From: Candidatus Woesearchaeota archaeon
Lineage (GTDB): Archaea > Nanobdellota > Nanobdellia > Woesearchaeales > WJKL01
Reading direction: 5' to 3'
Assembly: GCA_019322535.1 (NCBI GenBank)
Contig: JAHWIM010000078.1
Coordinates: 1 to 40,128, forward strand
DNA: 40,128 nucleotides
This document shows positions 22,511 through 31,263 of this stretch, piece after piece. Both the position numbers and the translations under genes were made by a program. The notes beneath the pieces are model-generated. The model was not told the origin of the DNA. It did no database searches and saw only the letters and a list, made by a program, of their open reading frames with translations. Numbering within the stretch: position 1 is the stretch's first letter; each line of letters opens with the position of its first letter.

Positions 22511-23692
22511 TTATTGTAAAATCTCATAATCAATCGTAACATCCTTAAAAACATCATGATTTACTGCTTTGACAACAAAATCATAATTTGATTTTCCTTC
22601 TAAATTCACATTTTTCAAGCCAAATAAGTCTCCTTTTACATGAGGTTCACATATATCAACTTCACATCCGTGTGATTTTAATTCATCAGCAAAATCCTTT
22701 ACTTTAGAATTTCTAGTATCAGGCACATTTGGTTTAAATGTTCCACCTAAAACTAAAATCTTAGCTCCTTTTACACTTACTTCTTTATTAATCATATATT
22801 TAATCATTCTATTTGCTTCATATTTAGCCATGTAATCGTTAATCCTTCTTCCTGATATTATCATTTGCGGATGATGTCCTAATCTTTCAGCTTCATGAGC
22901 AAGATAATAAGGGTCAACCCCAATACAATGACCTCCTACTAGTCCAGGAGTAAATTTAATAAAATTCCATTTTGTTCCAGCTGCTTCTAAAACCTCTTTC
23001 CAATTAACACCTGCTTTATCAAAAATCATTTTTAATTCATTCATCAATGCAATATTAATATCTCTTTGAGTATTTTCAATGATCTTTGCAGCCTCAGCAA
23101 CTTTTATAGATTGAGCTTTATGAACACCTGCTTTTATGATTTTACTATAAACATCAGCAACAATATCTAAAGTTTCTTTATCACAACCAGAAACAACTTT
23201 AACAATTTTTTCTACTGTATGAACTTTATCTCCAGGATTAATTCTTTCAGGACTATAACCAACTTTAAAATCTTTTAAACATTTTAATCCAGATTCTTTT
23301 TCTAAAATTGGAATACAATCCCTTTCAGTACAACCAGGATGTACTGTTGATTCATAAACAACAATAGATCCTTGTTTTAGATGTTTTCCGACAGTAGCAG
23401 AAGCATTCAAAAGTATTCTTATATCTGGTTTTTTATATTCATCAATTGGTGTTGGAACAGCAATAATAATAAAATTAGATTCACTAATTATATTAGGATC
23501 ACTTGATAAATTAATTTTTGCTTTACTTAGCTCTTCAGATGCAACTTCATCGGTTTTATCTATGTTATTTTTTAATTCTTCAATTCTTTTCTCATTAACA
23601 TCAAAACCATTTACAGAATAAACTTTACTAAATGATATAGCCAAAGGCAGTCCAACATATCCTAATCCAACAACACATATTTTTATGTTAAT
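22511..23692 (-). CDS. UDP-N-acetyl-sugar 6-dehydrogenase (WecC/TviB-like) with non-standard start
   Basis: This roughly 393-residue enzyme oxidises C6 of a nucleotide sugar to a uronic acid for surface glycans. The N-terminal NAD motif CVVGLGYVGLPLAISFSK is intact. So is the middle VVYESTVHPGCTERDC segment, and the catalytic Cys in GGHCIGVDPYYLAH. The C-terminal domain contains GGTFKPNVPDTRNSK. The frame runs from a TAA at 23726-23728 through the Gly motif with no ATG, GTG or TTG before the TTG at 23644, which lies after that motif. GGGGG (23699-23703) lies 6 nt before ATT (23692). An ATA (23686) sits where relatives have ATG. The start is therefore AUU, AUA, or a mutated ATG. Confidence 0.88.
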   Translation of the reverse strand: MNIKICVVGLGYVGLPLAISFSKVYSVNGFDVNEKRIEELKNNIDKTDEVASEELSKAKINLSSDPNIISESNFIIIAVPTPIDEYKKPDIRILLNASATVGKHLKQGSIVVYESTVHPGCTERDCIPILEKESGLKCLKDFKVGYSPERINPGDKVHTVEKIVKVVSGCDKETLDIVADVYSKIIKAGVHKAQSIKVAEAAKIIENTQRDINIALMNELKMIFDKAGVNWKEVLEAAGTKWNFIKFTPGLVGGHCIGVDPYYLAHEAERLGHHPQMIISGRRINDYMAKYEANRMIKYMINKEVSVKGAKILVLGGTFKPNVPDTRNSKVKDFADELKSHGCEVDICEPHVKGDLFGLKNVNLEGKSNYDFVVKAVNHDVFKDVTIDYEILQ

Positions 23693-23737
23693 TTCAATCC
23701 CCCAATTAATGAAATAATATTTTGTTTATAAAGCTTT

Positions 23738-24235
23738 TTATTGCCTATATTCAAATAAAGAAGTTAATTTATGTTCTAGAATTTTTCCAGTCTCAGTATT
23801 TATTTTAAAGTTCAAAGTTTTCATAGTCTGGGTTATATAAGTTATGTTCCAAATCTGCCCTATTTTTATTTTTTGTAGAATAACAATAATTTTATTTGGT
23901 TTTTCATTAGCATATTTTTCTTCTTGTAATCTCTTAGCAATTTCAACTGCTTTATCAATATCAAATTTTATTTTTTTTAAATCAATTTCATTTATTTTTG
24001 TAGTTTCTCTCTTAAAAACTTCGCTTTCAGGTTCTATTTCAATCTTTTCTCCGACATTAAAAGAAGTAATCATATCATCTTTTTTATGATAATACCCAAT
24101 CTTCCAACTATCTTCTTTATCTCCAGAAACCATCAAAAAACCATAGCTCAAAAAAACACCAGAACTGTTTCCCTGCCAATCTTTAAATTTTTTAGAATTT
24201 TCTAATTCTTTAAGGGCTTCTTTAAATAATTTCAT
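23738..24235 (-). CDS. Conserved-looking protein of unknown function
   Basis: This 165-residue soluble protein begins MKLFKEALKELENSKKFKDW. It has a middle segment of alternating strands (FLMVSGDKEDSWKIGYYHKK) and a later helix DIDKAVEIAKRLQEEKYANE, then KIIVILQKIKIGQIWNITYI. The pattern of strands with a C-terminal 'T.KTLNFKINTETG.I' resembles small PepSY-like or unnamed archaeal folds, but I do not recognise it. The ATG at 24235 is chosen because it lies 27 nt from the TATA centre at 24262; an in-frame upstream ATG would precede that promoter's start site. It is divergent from Taw1. Confidence 0.65.
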   Translation of the reverse strand: MKLFKEALKELENSKKFKDWQGNSSGVFLSYGFLMVSGDKEDSWKIGYYHKKDDMITSFNVGEKIEIEPESEVFKRETTKINEIDLKKIKFDIDKAVEIAKRLQEEKYANEKPNKIIVILQKIKIGQIWNITYITQTMKTLNFKINTETGKILEHKLTSLFEYRQ

Positions 24236-24256
24236 TTCCAAAATAAAAAAACCAAT

Positions 24257-24266
24257 CTTTAAATAG
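24257..24266. promoter_or_regulatory. Single palindromic TATA box serving both directions
   Basis: CTTTAAATAG (24257-24266) reads CTATTTAAAG on the other strand and is almost symmetrical around TTTAAA. Its centre is 26 nt from the plus-strand ATG (24288) and 27 nt from the minus-strand ATG (24235). No other TATA-like element of equal quality lies in the 52-nt gap. One TBP-bound box could therefore start two leaderless messages in opposite directions. Confidence 0.6.
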
Positions 24267-24287
24267 TTTTCCAAATATCTCAAAACA

Positions 24288-25211
24288 ATGGTATCAAAAG
24301 AACTAAGGAGGTTATTAGAGAAACAGCATTATAGATTTATAGGCAATCATAGTGCTATTAAAATCTGTACGTGGACAAAAAAATCTTTATTAGACCAAGG
24401 AGTCTGTTACAAAGAAAAATTCTATGGCATCAAATCTCATCAATGTTGTCAAATCTCCACTACTTTAGGCCACTGTCAGAACAGATGCATTCTTTGTTGG
24501 AGACCAGTTGAATATACAGAAGGAATTAAAATAAAAAAACCATTAGGTGATCCAAAACAATTGATTGAAAAAGCAATAAAAGCTCAGCAAAAACTATTAA
24601 ATGGATTTCCAGGAAATGAAAAAATCAATCTTACAAAATTCAAAGAAGCACAAACCCCAAACCAATTTGCTATCTCTTTATCAGGAGAACCTTTGCTTTA
24701 TCCAAAACTTGGAGAATTAATAAAAGAAATTCACAAAAGAAAAGCAACCAGTTTTATTGTCTCAAACGGCTTACTTCCAGAAGCATTAACTAAACTTAAA
24801 CCATTGCCTACTCAATTATATATATCTATAGATGCACCAAATGAAAAATTATTCAAAAAAGTTGATAGGCCAACAATAAAAAATGCTTGGAAAAAACTAA
24901 ACAAATCATTAAACATTCTTAAAGAACTAAAATCAAAAACAAGAACAGTTCTGAGAATAACTTTACTAAAAAACCTAAATATGATTGAACCAGAAAACTA
25001 TGCCAAGTTAATAAAAAAAGCAGATCCAATATTTGTTGAAGTTAAAGCATACATGTTTGTTGGATATTCTATGCAAAGATTATCAATACAAAATATGCCA
25101 AGGCATCATGAAGTAAAAGCCTTCACAGAAAAAATTATCAAATACCTTCCAAATTATAAAATAAAAGACGAGAAGAAAGAATCTAGGGTTGTTTTGTTAG
25201 CAAAAAAATAA
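24288..25211 (+). CDS. taw1: tRNA 4-demethylwyosine synthase Taw1 (TYW1-like radical SAM)
   Basis: This 307-residue enzyme makes the tricyclic wyosine precursor at G37 of tRNA-Phe from N1-methylguanosine and pyruvate. The radical SAM motif is CQNRCILCW (Cys 63, 67, 70), and three further Cys (27, 40, 53) supply the second Fe-S cluster of TYW1/Taw1. The N-terminus includes YRFIGNHSAIKICTWTKKSL and the later part ISLSGEPLLYPKLGELIKEI, then YISIDAPNEKLFKKVDRP. These identify the subfamily clearly. Its message appears leaderless from the shared TATA box. It converges on a PAS-STAS-like gene. Confidence 0.96.
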   Translation: MVSKELRRLLEKQHYRFIGNHSAIKICTWTKKSLLDQGVCYKEKFYGIKSHQCCQISTTLGHCQNRCILCWRPVEYTEGIKIKKPLGDPKQLIEKAIKAQQKLLNGFPGNEKINLTKFKEAQTPNQFAISLSGEPLLYPKLGELIKEIHKRKATSFIVSNGLLPEALTKLKPLPTQLYISIDAPNEKLFKKVDRPTIKNAWKKLNKSLNILKELKSKTRTVLRITLLKNLNMIEPENYAKLIKKADPIFVEVKAYMFVGYSMQRLSIQNMPRHHEVKAFTEKIIKYLPNYKIKDEKKESRVVLLAKK

Positions 25212-25222
25212 GAATACAAAAA

Positions 25223-26377
25223 CTAAGCTTCATTAGGTAAAATATCTCCTCTAAGTCTAATATCTTCAACGCCTTCTTTCTTAGCATTTTGCATTGCAAG
25301 GTACTCTTTAATCTCTCTTTCAGTAGCAATAGTAGCTTTTTTACTATATCGAATTCCTCTAATACTATCTGTATCTATTCCATGTTCATCTCTGAGGTAA
25401 CATACAATGTCTTTAGGAACATTCTTGAAAACACATTTTGCTCCTTGTTTAGCTAACACCAAATGTCCTTTTGCAAGAGTATCAAGAGAACCTGTTTCTA
25501 TTAATTCAAGTTCACTCATGTCAATATAAACACTTTTTTTAGAAGTCATTATAGGGAATGCACATTCGTTAAGTACTTGATCATAAGTTAGAGCACCTCT
25601 AGCATAAATTGTAGTCTTAAACGCCTTAGAAAGCTGTTCTATTAGTCCTATTGATACATGGGGAGTAAGTACAACAAATCCACCAATATGCTTTCTTTCT
25701 TGGGATACAGTAGAATATCCTCTTACACTAAAAGCAGCATCTCCTACTTTGAATGTATTTGGGCTAAAGGCTTGTCCTTGTTCACCAAATTCTTTAGCGT
25801 ATTCAATAAACAATGCAATATATCTTCCAAAATATCCATTACTTTGAATTACTTCATTTAACCTATTTCCAACAACTTCTGGCAATTCTAGACCAAGATA
25901 TTTTAGTGCATTCTCATTTGCTTCAATAACAACATGATCTGGATTGACAAAAAGCACACCACTTTGTGATTCGTCCCACATATGTTCTCCAAGCAGTTTG
26001 CGTGGATCTTTCTCAAGTTTTTCCACACTTGCTAATGCCTCTGCTCTTTCTTTTAAAATTTGTTCTATTGTTCCAGCTAAATTTTCAGTTGTTAGTTTTT
26101 CTGGCTCAATACCTTTTTTCTGCATTCTTTGCCGAATATCCTCTAGTGTACCTTCTTCTTCTTTAAGGCCCTCAATTCTCTGACCTCCAACTTCAAGAAC
26201 TTTGTCTAAACTCTGATTATCTTCTTCTAATCCAATTGCTTGTTTTAATCTTTCTTTTATTCCATAAACTTCAGGAGAAGCAAGAATTAATTTATGAAGG
26301 CCGCCAAAACTAATTCTATTAAGAACCCTATACCATATTGGCAGTTCCTCTTTTTTATCAGGATAATCCGCACCCAT
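25223..26377 (-). CDS. PAS domain protein with C-terminal STAS-like domain
   Basis: This 384-residue soluble protein has three parts. Residues 1-130 are mostly charged helix with coiled-coil character. A PAS-like domain spans about 131-236 (SGVLFVNPDHVVIEANENAL, GNRLNEVI, then the strand HIGGFVVLT). A STAS-like domain spans about 278-345 (VYIDMSELELIETGSLDTLA, then CVFKNVPKDIVCYLRDEHGI). STAS proteins work in bacterial sigma/anti-sigma partner switches and stressosomes, which archaea lack in the classical form. In bacteria a Ser in the STAS loop is the phosphorylation site; Ser near 297 (ETGSL) is a candidate. ATG 26377 is 24 nt from TTTATATATT. A role with the Hanks-type kinase in this window is speculative. 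Confidence 0.75.
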   Translation of the reverse strand: MGADYPDKKEELPIWYRVLNRISFGGLHKLILASPEVYGIKERLKQAIGLEEDNQSLDKVLEVGGQRIEGLKEEEGTLEDIRQRMQKKGIEPEKLTTENLAGTIEQILKERAEALASVEKLEKDPRKLLGEHMWDESQSGVLFVNPDHVVIEANENALKYLGLELPEVVGNRLNEVIQSNGYFGRYIALFIEYAKEFGEQGQAFSPNTFKVGDAAFSVRGYSTVSQERKHIGGFVVLTPHVSIGLIEQLSKAFKTTIYARGALTYDQVLNECAFPIMTSKKSVYIDMSELELIETGSLDTLAKGHLVLAKQGAKCVFKNVPKDIVCYLRDEHGIDTDSIRGIRYSKKATIATEREIKEYLAMQNAKKEGVEDIRLRGDILPNEA

Positions 26378-26435
26378 ATTCAATATTTATTATAAAAATA
26401 ATATATAAATCCTTCTATTTCTAACTAATCAGTAA

Positions 26436-27032
26436 TCAAACATCAATAACTTTTCCTTTATATCCAGGATTAATTATTTTTGTTTTTCCAATTTTATCTT
26501 GTTTTCCAGCACATTCATGCAAATGCCCGCAAATAACCAAATCTGGTTTTGTTCCAGAAATAAACTTTCTTATCGACTTATTTCCACAAGATTTTTTGCT
26601 TATCTTATCAATTTTTGTGTTGTAAGGAGGAGCATGAGTAACCAAAACAACTTTGTCGTTTTTCCTAATCATTCTTTTAAATTTTTTAGCAGTCTTTTCA
26701 AAACCCTTGTCTATTAATGAAAATCCACCACCACCATAACCTAAAAACAAATAATTTTCCTTTCTAAAACCTTTTTTGTGTAAATTAACACAATTTTCAA
26801 ACATTCCACAGATTTTCTTAATATCTCTATCATCTTCATGATTTCCAGGAATAATCAAGACAGGTTTTTTAATCTTAGCAAGTTTGCCAATAATGTTTTT
26901 TAATTTACTTCCAAAAATAGTAACATCCCCAGCACAAACCATAACATCAATATCTTCCCTCTTCCCTCTCTCAATTAATTTCTTTAAAACACTTAAATTA
27001 CCATGTACATCAACAAAACTAAGGAGTTTCAT
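26436..27032 (-). CDS. Calcineurin-like metallophosphoesterase
   Basis: This 198-residue enzyme has a canonical dimetal site: VDVHGN near residue 8, CAGDVT near 33, PGNHEDDRD near 62, VTHAPP near 131 and CGHLHE near 168. The group includes archaeal proteins similar to the Icc/YfcE phosphodiesterases. Substrate is not predictable. A TATA-like AAGTTTATATAGTA lies about 25 nt from the ATG, so the gene is probably leaderless. It is divergent from the GalU-like gene. Confidence 0.92.
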   Translation of the reverse strand: MKLLSFVDVHGNLSVLKKLIERGKREDIDVMVCAGDVTIFGSKLKNIIGKLAKIKKPVLIIPGNHEDDRDIKKICGMFENCVNLHKKGFRKENYLFLGYGGGGFSLIDKGFEKTAKKFKRMIRKNDKVVLVTHAPPYNTKIDKISKKSCGNKSIRKFISGTKPDLVICGHLHECAGKQDKIGKTKIINPGYKGKVIDV

Positions 27033-27112
27033 AAGATATTTAAAAAATAAATACTATATAAACTTAATCAAAAACAAAAACTTTTAATACTCATTTTATT
27101 AAAATTTATAAT

Positions 27113-27940
27113 ATGCCTAAAAAAGTAACAAAAGCGGTGATAGTAGCTGCAGGACTAGGCAAAAGAATGTTTCCTTTTACAAAAATTGATTCTAAACTTT
27201 TGATACCCATTATCAATAAGCCAATAGTTGTTTATTTAATGCAAGAACTTCATGAGTCTGGAATAACAGATGTTCTTATAGTAACCAATCATACAAATAA
27301 ATTAAAAGAGTTTTTTACAAAAAATCAACATTTAAATAAAATATTAAAAAAGATTGAAAGAGAAGATTTAATTAGATACTTATATGAGATAGAAAACCTA
27401 TGTAAAATCCAGTATATAAAACAAAATGAACCGCGTGGATGGGTACATGCAGTATTAAAAGCAAAAGATTTTATAAAAGATGAACCTTTTGTGGTTTTAT
27501 TTTCTGATCTTTTTTATAAATCAAAAATTCCTGCAGCAAAACAAGTTATAGATTTATTTTATAAAAAAAATAAAAGTATACTATCTTCTGGAAGATATGT
27601 TTTTAAACCAAGCGTATTCAAATTAATAAGTAATTTTGAATTTCCATTAGGGGGGGACTGGAATTCTGAACATGAATTATTTAATAAGCTAAAGGAAAAA
27701 AATGATTTTTTTTGGTATACCTTTGATGGACCTTCTTTCAGTGTAGGAGAACCTATGGATTTTTTAAAAACTCTTTTAACAATTACATTAGAAGATCAAT
27801 ATTATTCAAGAAGATTGATTAGTATTATCCAGTATGATAAAAAATTCAAAAGAGATATCAATGAATTTTATCAAGCAATAAAAAGTGAAAATAAATTCAT
27901 CAGAAAGCGCATTAATAAAAATAATGAAAGAAAAAAATAA
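27113..27940 (+). CDS. GalU-like nucleotidyltransferase (NTP:sugar-1-phosphate)
   Basis: This 275-residue enzyme has the nucleotide-binding AAGLGKRMFPFTKIDSK with LLIPIINKPIVVYLMQEL, and the acidic metal motif FVVLFSDLFY near residue 128. It fits the UTP-glucose-1-phosphate uridylyltransferase family, which makes UDP-glucose. ENEPRGWVHAV-like residues (QNEPRGWVHAVLKAKDFI) match the GalU substrate loop; the second Asp of the usual 'D' pair is less obvious. The gene starts the polysaccharide block and is co-directional with a PAP2 phosphatase that overlaps its last 17 nt. UDP-sugar production would feed the nucleotide-sugar dehydrogenase at 22511-23692. Confidence 0.88.
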   Translation: MPKKVTKAVIVAAGLGKRMFPFTKIDSKLLIPIINKPIVVYLMQELHESGITDVLIVTNHTNKLKEFFTKNQHLNKILKKIEREDLIRYLYEIENLCKIQYIKQNEPRGWVHAVLKAKDFIKDEPFVVLFSDLFYKSKIPAAKQVIDLFYKKNKSILSSGRYVFKPSVFKLISNFEFPLGGDWNSEHELFNKLKEKNDFFWYTFDGPSFSVGEPMDFLKTLLTITLEDQYYSRRLISIIQYDKKFKRDINEFYQAIKSENKFIRKRINKNNERKK

Positions 27941-28526
27941 TTTTGTTTTTGGAATTGTTTTAATTTTAAGTTTAGCAATAACTTTTTTATTAGACAATTA
28001 TGCTTTTGATTTTGTTGACTTAATTAAAAATAATTATTTTGATAGTTTTTTTGGAATAATAACCAATATTGGTGAATTCTTTGTCATTTTGATTCTTTTA
28101 ACAATTCTATTTTTGTTTATGAAAAAAGAAAAAAGAAAAATTCCTTTGCTTTGGGTTTGTTTTTTTGTTTTAGGTGGAATTTGCATTATTTTAAAGTTTT
28201 TAATAGCTAGACCCAGACCTTTTGGTTTAATTATTTTTTATCCTCTTATCAATTTAATAGATTATTCTTTTCCAAGCTTACATGCCGCTGTTATCTTATT
28301 AGCTTTAATTATATTATTTAGAGAAGCTCCAAAACATAAACTAGGATTAGGATTTATTGGTTTATTGATTATTTTTAGCAGAATCTATTTAAAAGTCCAT
28401 TATTTGAGTGATGTAGTTGGAGGTGCTATCTTAGGTTTAGTTATTGCTAAATTTTATTTACAAAATACAAATTTGAAAGGGACCATTAAGTCTGCATTTG
28501 AACATTTGTTTAATAAATTTAAATAA
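27924..28526 (+). CDS. PAP2-family membrane phosphatase (polyprenyl-diphosphate phosphatase candidate)
   Basis: This 200-residue polytopic protein has all three lipid phosphatase motifs. KFLIARPRP is the K-x6-RP motif, FPSLHAA is the PSxH motif, and SRIYLKVHYLSDVVGG is the SR-x5-H-x3-D motif. Hydrophobic helices flank each motif. The likely role is recycling a polyprenyl-pyrophosphate carrier used by the neighbouring sugar transferases; phosphatidate phosphatase activity is not excluded. The ATG at 27924 overlaps the GalU-like gene by 17 nt. In-frame upstream starts would lie deeper in that gene. Confidence 0.9.
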   Translation: MKEKNNFVFGIVLILSLAITFLLDNYAFDFVDLIKNNYFDSFFGIITNIGEFFVILILLTILFLFMKKEKRKIPLLWVCFFVLGGICIILKFLIARPRPFGLIIFYPLINLIDYSFPSLHAAVILLALIILFREAPKHKLGLGFIGLLIIFSRIYLKVHYLSDVVGGAILGLVIAKFYLQNTNLKGTIKSAFEHLFNKFK

Positions 28527-28601
28527 TCCAACCAAAAATTTTTTAAATCAAATTGTTACTTTATTTTATATTGAAGTTACTAATATTATAACGGTGTTTA
28601 G

Positions 28602-29255
28602 ATGAAAAAATATCACCTTTCAAAGAGAATTTTTGACATACTGTTTGCACTTAAAAGCATTCTAATTTTTCTCCCTTTTTTTATCTTAATCATTCTTTCT
28701 GTTTTACTATCCTCTGGAAGACCAATATTTTATAAGTCTCAACGCATTGGAAAAAATAAAAAAATCTTTACAGCATACAAATTTCGAACATTAGTTAATA
28801 ATGCAAAAGAGTTGCAACAAAATAAAGGATACAGAATGAATCCACCAGATGAAAGATTGATTACACCAATCGGAAAAATCCTTAGAGCAACACACTTTGA
28901 TGAACTTCCACAGCTATTCAATATATTAAAAGGAGATATAACTTTTATTGGTCCAAGACCATTAGATACAGATTTTTATAAAAGATATGTCAAAAAAAAT
29001 AAACACTGGGGTAGAATCCTACAAATAAAACCAGGACTTACTGGTTTAAATCAAGTTTGCAGATATCATCCACTACATATGCATAAAATATTAAAAAAAT
29101 GCGGAAAGCTAAATAAACTTCCAAAGAGGAGAAGAATTTTATTAGATTTATATTATCTTAAAAACGAATCCCTTTCTCTTGATATGGTAGTTGTATACTG
29201 GACAGCAAGATTATTTTTTACTAGAATCTTTGAAATATTTACCCTATTCAAATAA
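28602..29255 (+). CDS. Initiating polyprenyl sugar-phosphate transferase (WcaJ/WbaP-like)
   Basis: This 217-residue protein has one hydrophobic hairpin (ILIFLPFFILIILSVLLSSG, residues 20-39). The bacterial sugar transferase signature follows: RPIFYKSQRIGKNKKIFTAYKF, then LRATHFDELPQLFNILKGDI and FIGPRP, then KPGLTGLNQV. It moves a sugar-1-phosphate from UDP-sugar to a polyprenyl phosphate, the first step of exported polysaccharide or glycan assembly. A GGTG (28592-28595) lies close upstream of the ATG. This is the short monotopic form without the N-terminal multi-TM domain. Confidence 0.93.
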   Translation: MKKYHLSKRIFDILFALKSILIFLPFFILIILSVLLSSGRPIFYKSQRIGKNKKIFTAYKFRTLVNNAKELQQNKGYRMNPPDERLITPIGKILRATHFDELPQLFNILKGDITFIGPRPLDTDFYKRYVKKNKHWGRILQIKPGLTGLNQVCRYHPLHMHKILKKCGKLNKLPKRRRILLDLYYLKNESLSLDMVVVYWTARLFFTRIFEIFTLFK

Positions 29256-29278
29256 ATTTTTCTAAAAAAAGAATAAGT

Positions 29279-31141
29279 TTATTTTTTATAATAATACTGT
29301 TTTCCCTTATCTTTCTTATTATTCAACACTGCTCCTAAAATAGGAACATTTATTTTATTCAACAACTTTTTAGCATTAATTACATCCTCTTTCTTAGATT
29401 TCATTGAATTAACAACAAAAATATTTGAGTCAACCAAAGCTGCTAATAGTTCAGCATCACTAGTAGTTAAAACAGGGATTGAATCACAAAGTACCATGTC
29501 ATATTTCTTCTTAACATCTTCTAATAAAGAATTCATTTCTTTTGATTCAATTAATTGTTGAGGATTATAATGCAATGATCCAGAAGGTAATACATATAAA
29601 TTTCTCTTAACTTTTACTATTGCCTTATCTAATTTAGCATTTCCAATTAAAATATCTGTCAATCCAGGCCTCCTTTTAACCTTAAAATATGAATGTAAAC
29701 TAGGATTTCTCAAATCACAATCTATTACCAATACTCTGTCTTTACTATTAGCCATAGTGTTCGCCAAATGTTTAATGATAAAGGATTTTCCAGTATCAGC
29801 TTCAGCGCTTGTAATACCCAATACTTTAAGCTTCCCTTTTTTATCAGTGAAATGAATATTTGTTCTTAATGTTTTATAAGCCTCAACAAAAGGAGATTTT
29901 TCTAAATCTTTCATCTTTTCTTCATTTTTAATCTTTGGAACAGTTCCTAATACATTCAAACCTAGTTCTTCTTCAATTTCTTCAACATCACTAAATCTCT
30001 TGTCAAAGAATTGGAGAGTAGATACAATTCCAAAAGAAACCACCATACCTAAACCTAAAAAAATAATAATATTCTGTATCCCTCTTAATCTATCAGGGAA
30101 GGTTGGTGTCCATGCCCTGCTTAAAAATCTAAGAGGAGTAGGAGTAAATAATTCTCCTATAATCAAACTTTGTTTGTCATTTAATAAGTTTGCATAAATG
30201 CTTTCATCCATTTTAACTATAGAAATAAGTTCATTTGCCCTATAAAAATCAGTTTTATCTAATCTATTATACATTTCTTTATCCACTTCTAATTCTTGTG
30301 TTAATCTTTCAACCTCATCTTCATAATAAGATTTCTCATATTCATATTTTTCTTTTTCTTCCCTGAACTCTGTTCTATTTTCCCATCTTCCAGGGTCGCT
30401 AAATTCTAAAGCAAGTTTTGTATCATAGAATTTTATCCTGTCATTATATTGTCTTAATAATTTTTCTCCGTCTTGTATTTTTTCGTTTAATTCAATAACA
30501 GAATGATATTCTCCAGACATCTCCAATTCTACTAATTTTTTCCTATCCTCAGAAAGTAAATTTCGTATAACATTTAACTGTTCATCAATATATTTTATAC
30601 TTTTACTTACTTTCGAGTTTCTCTCTCTATTTATATTATCTAAAACAATTTCAGCAATTTTATTTGCAATATCTGCAGCAATTTTTGGATTTTGATCAGT
30701 TGTAGTTATTCTAATTATATTACCTTTATCTTCTTGCTGTACATTAATATTATTCCTATAGTATCTAACTCTCCCTAAAAATGAATTATAAGGATCTTCA
30801 GTTAATCCTAACTTTATTCTTACTGTTGTAAACATATCAGGGATAATTGTTTCATCTAAAAGCCCTAATTCCTTCATCATTCTTGAAACAGTTTCAGAAC
30901 TTTTAGCCAATGCAGCGACAATATCAGAATCAATTTCATTTTCCAAAGAGTATTTGCTGTCTGTAGTATCGCTTTCAGCTACTAAAGTAGCAGTAGCAGA
31001 ATATACAGGAACTTCTAATTTATATGCTACAATGCCCATTACTAAGAAAAGAAGAACAATAGAGCCAATAATATATTTATATCTTAAAGCTAAATTCAAA
31101 TACTCTTTAATATCTACCTCTTTTTCTGCATCCTCAACCAT
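29279..31141 (-). CDS. Wzz/BY-kinase fusion (polysaccharide chain-length and tyrosine kinase)
   Basis: This 620-residue protein is a bacterial-type tyrosine autokinase of the Wzc/CapAB class. Membrane helices at about 22-40 and 355-376 bracket a periplasmic-type Wzz domain with long coiled coil (about 170-320) and a conserved Pro-rich stretch FTPTPLRFLSRAWTPTFP before the second helix. The cytoplasmic kinase has Walker A AEADTGKS (445-452), Walker A' VLVIDCDLRNP (470-480) and Walker B MVLCDSIPV (549-557). The C-terminal Tyr cluster is QYYYKK. It controls chain length and export through cyclic Tyr phosphorylation in bacteria. It is minus-strand and divergent from a GT4 enzyme. Confidence 0.93.
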   Translation of the reverse strand: MVEDAEKEVDIKEYLNLALRYKYIIGSIVLLFLVMGIVAYKLEVPVYSATATLVAESDTTDSKYSLENEIDSDIVAALAKSSETVSRMMKELGLLDETIIPDMFTTVRIKLGLTEDPYNSFLGRVRYYRNNINVQQEDKGNIIRITTTDQNPKIAADIANKIAEIVLDNINRERNSKVSKSIKYIDEQLNVIRNLLSEDRKKLVELEMSGEYHSVIELNEKIQDGEKLLRQYNDRIKFYDTKLALEFSDPGRWENRTEFREEKEKYEYEKSYYEDEVERLTQELEVDKEMYNRLDKTDFYRANELISIVKMDESIYANLLNDKQSLIIGELFTPTPLRFLSRAWTPTFPDRLRGIQNIIIFLGLGMVVSFGIVSTLQFFDKRFSDVEEIEEELGLNVLGTVPKIKNEEKMKDLEKSPFVEAYKTLRTNIHFTDKKGKLKVLGITSAEADTGKSFIIKHLANTMANSKDRVLVIDCDLRNPSLHSYFKVKRRPGLTDILIGNAKLDKAIVKVKRNLYVLPSGSLHYNPQQLIESKEMNSLLEDVKKKYDMVLCDSIPVLTTSDAELLAALVDSNIFVVNSMKSKKEDVINAKKLLNKINVPILGAVLNNKKDKGKQYYYKK

Positions 31142-31263
31142 GTTATCTAGTTATTTTATATTTATCCTTTTTATATCTTTCGGTTTCAGCACAATTCCTA
31201 TAATAAACTGATCATTAATATTATCAAAACTTTTTTAAATTCTTTATTTTCTTGAATCAATTA

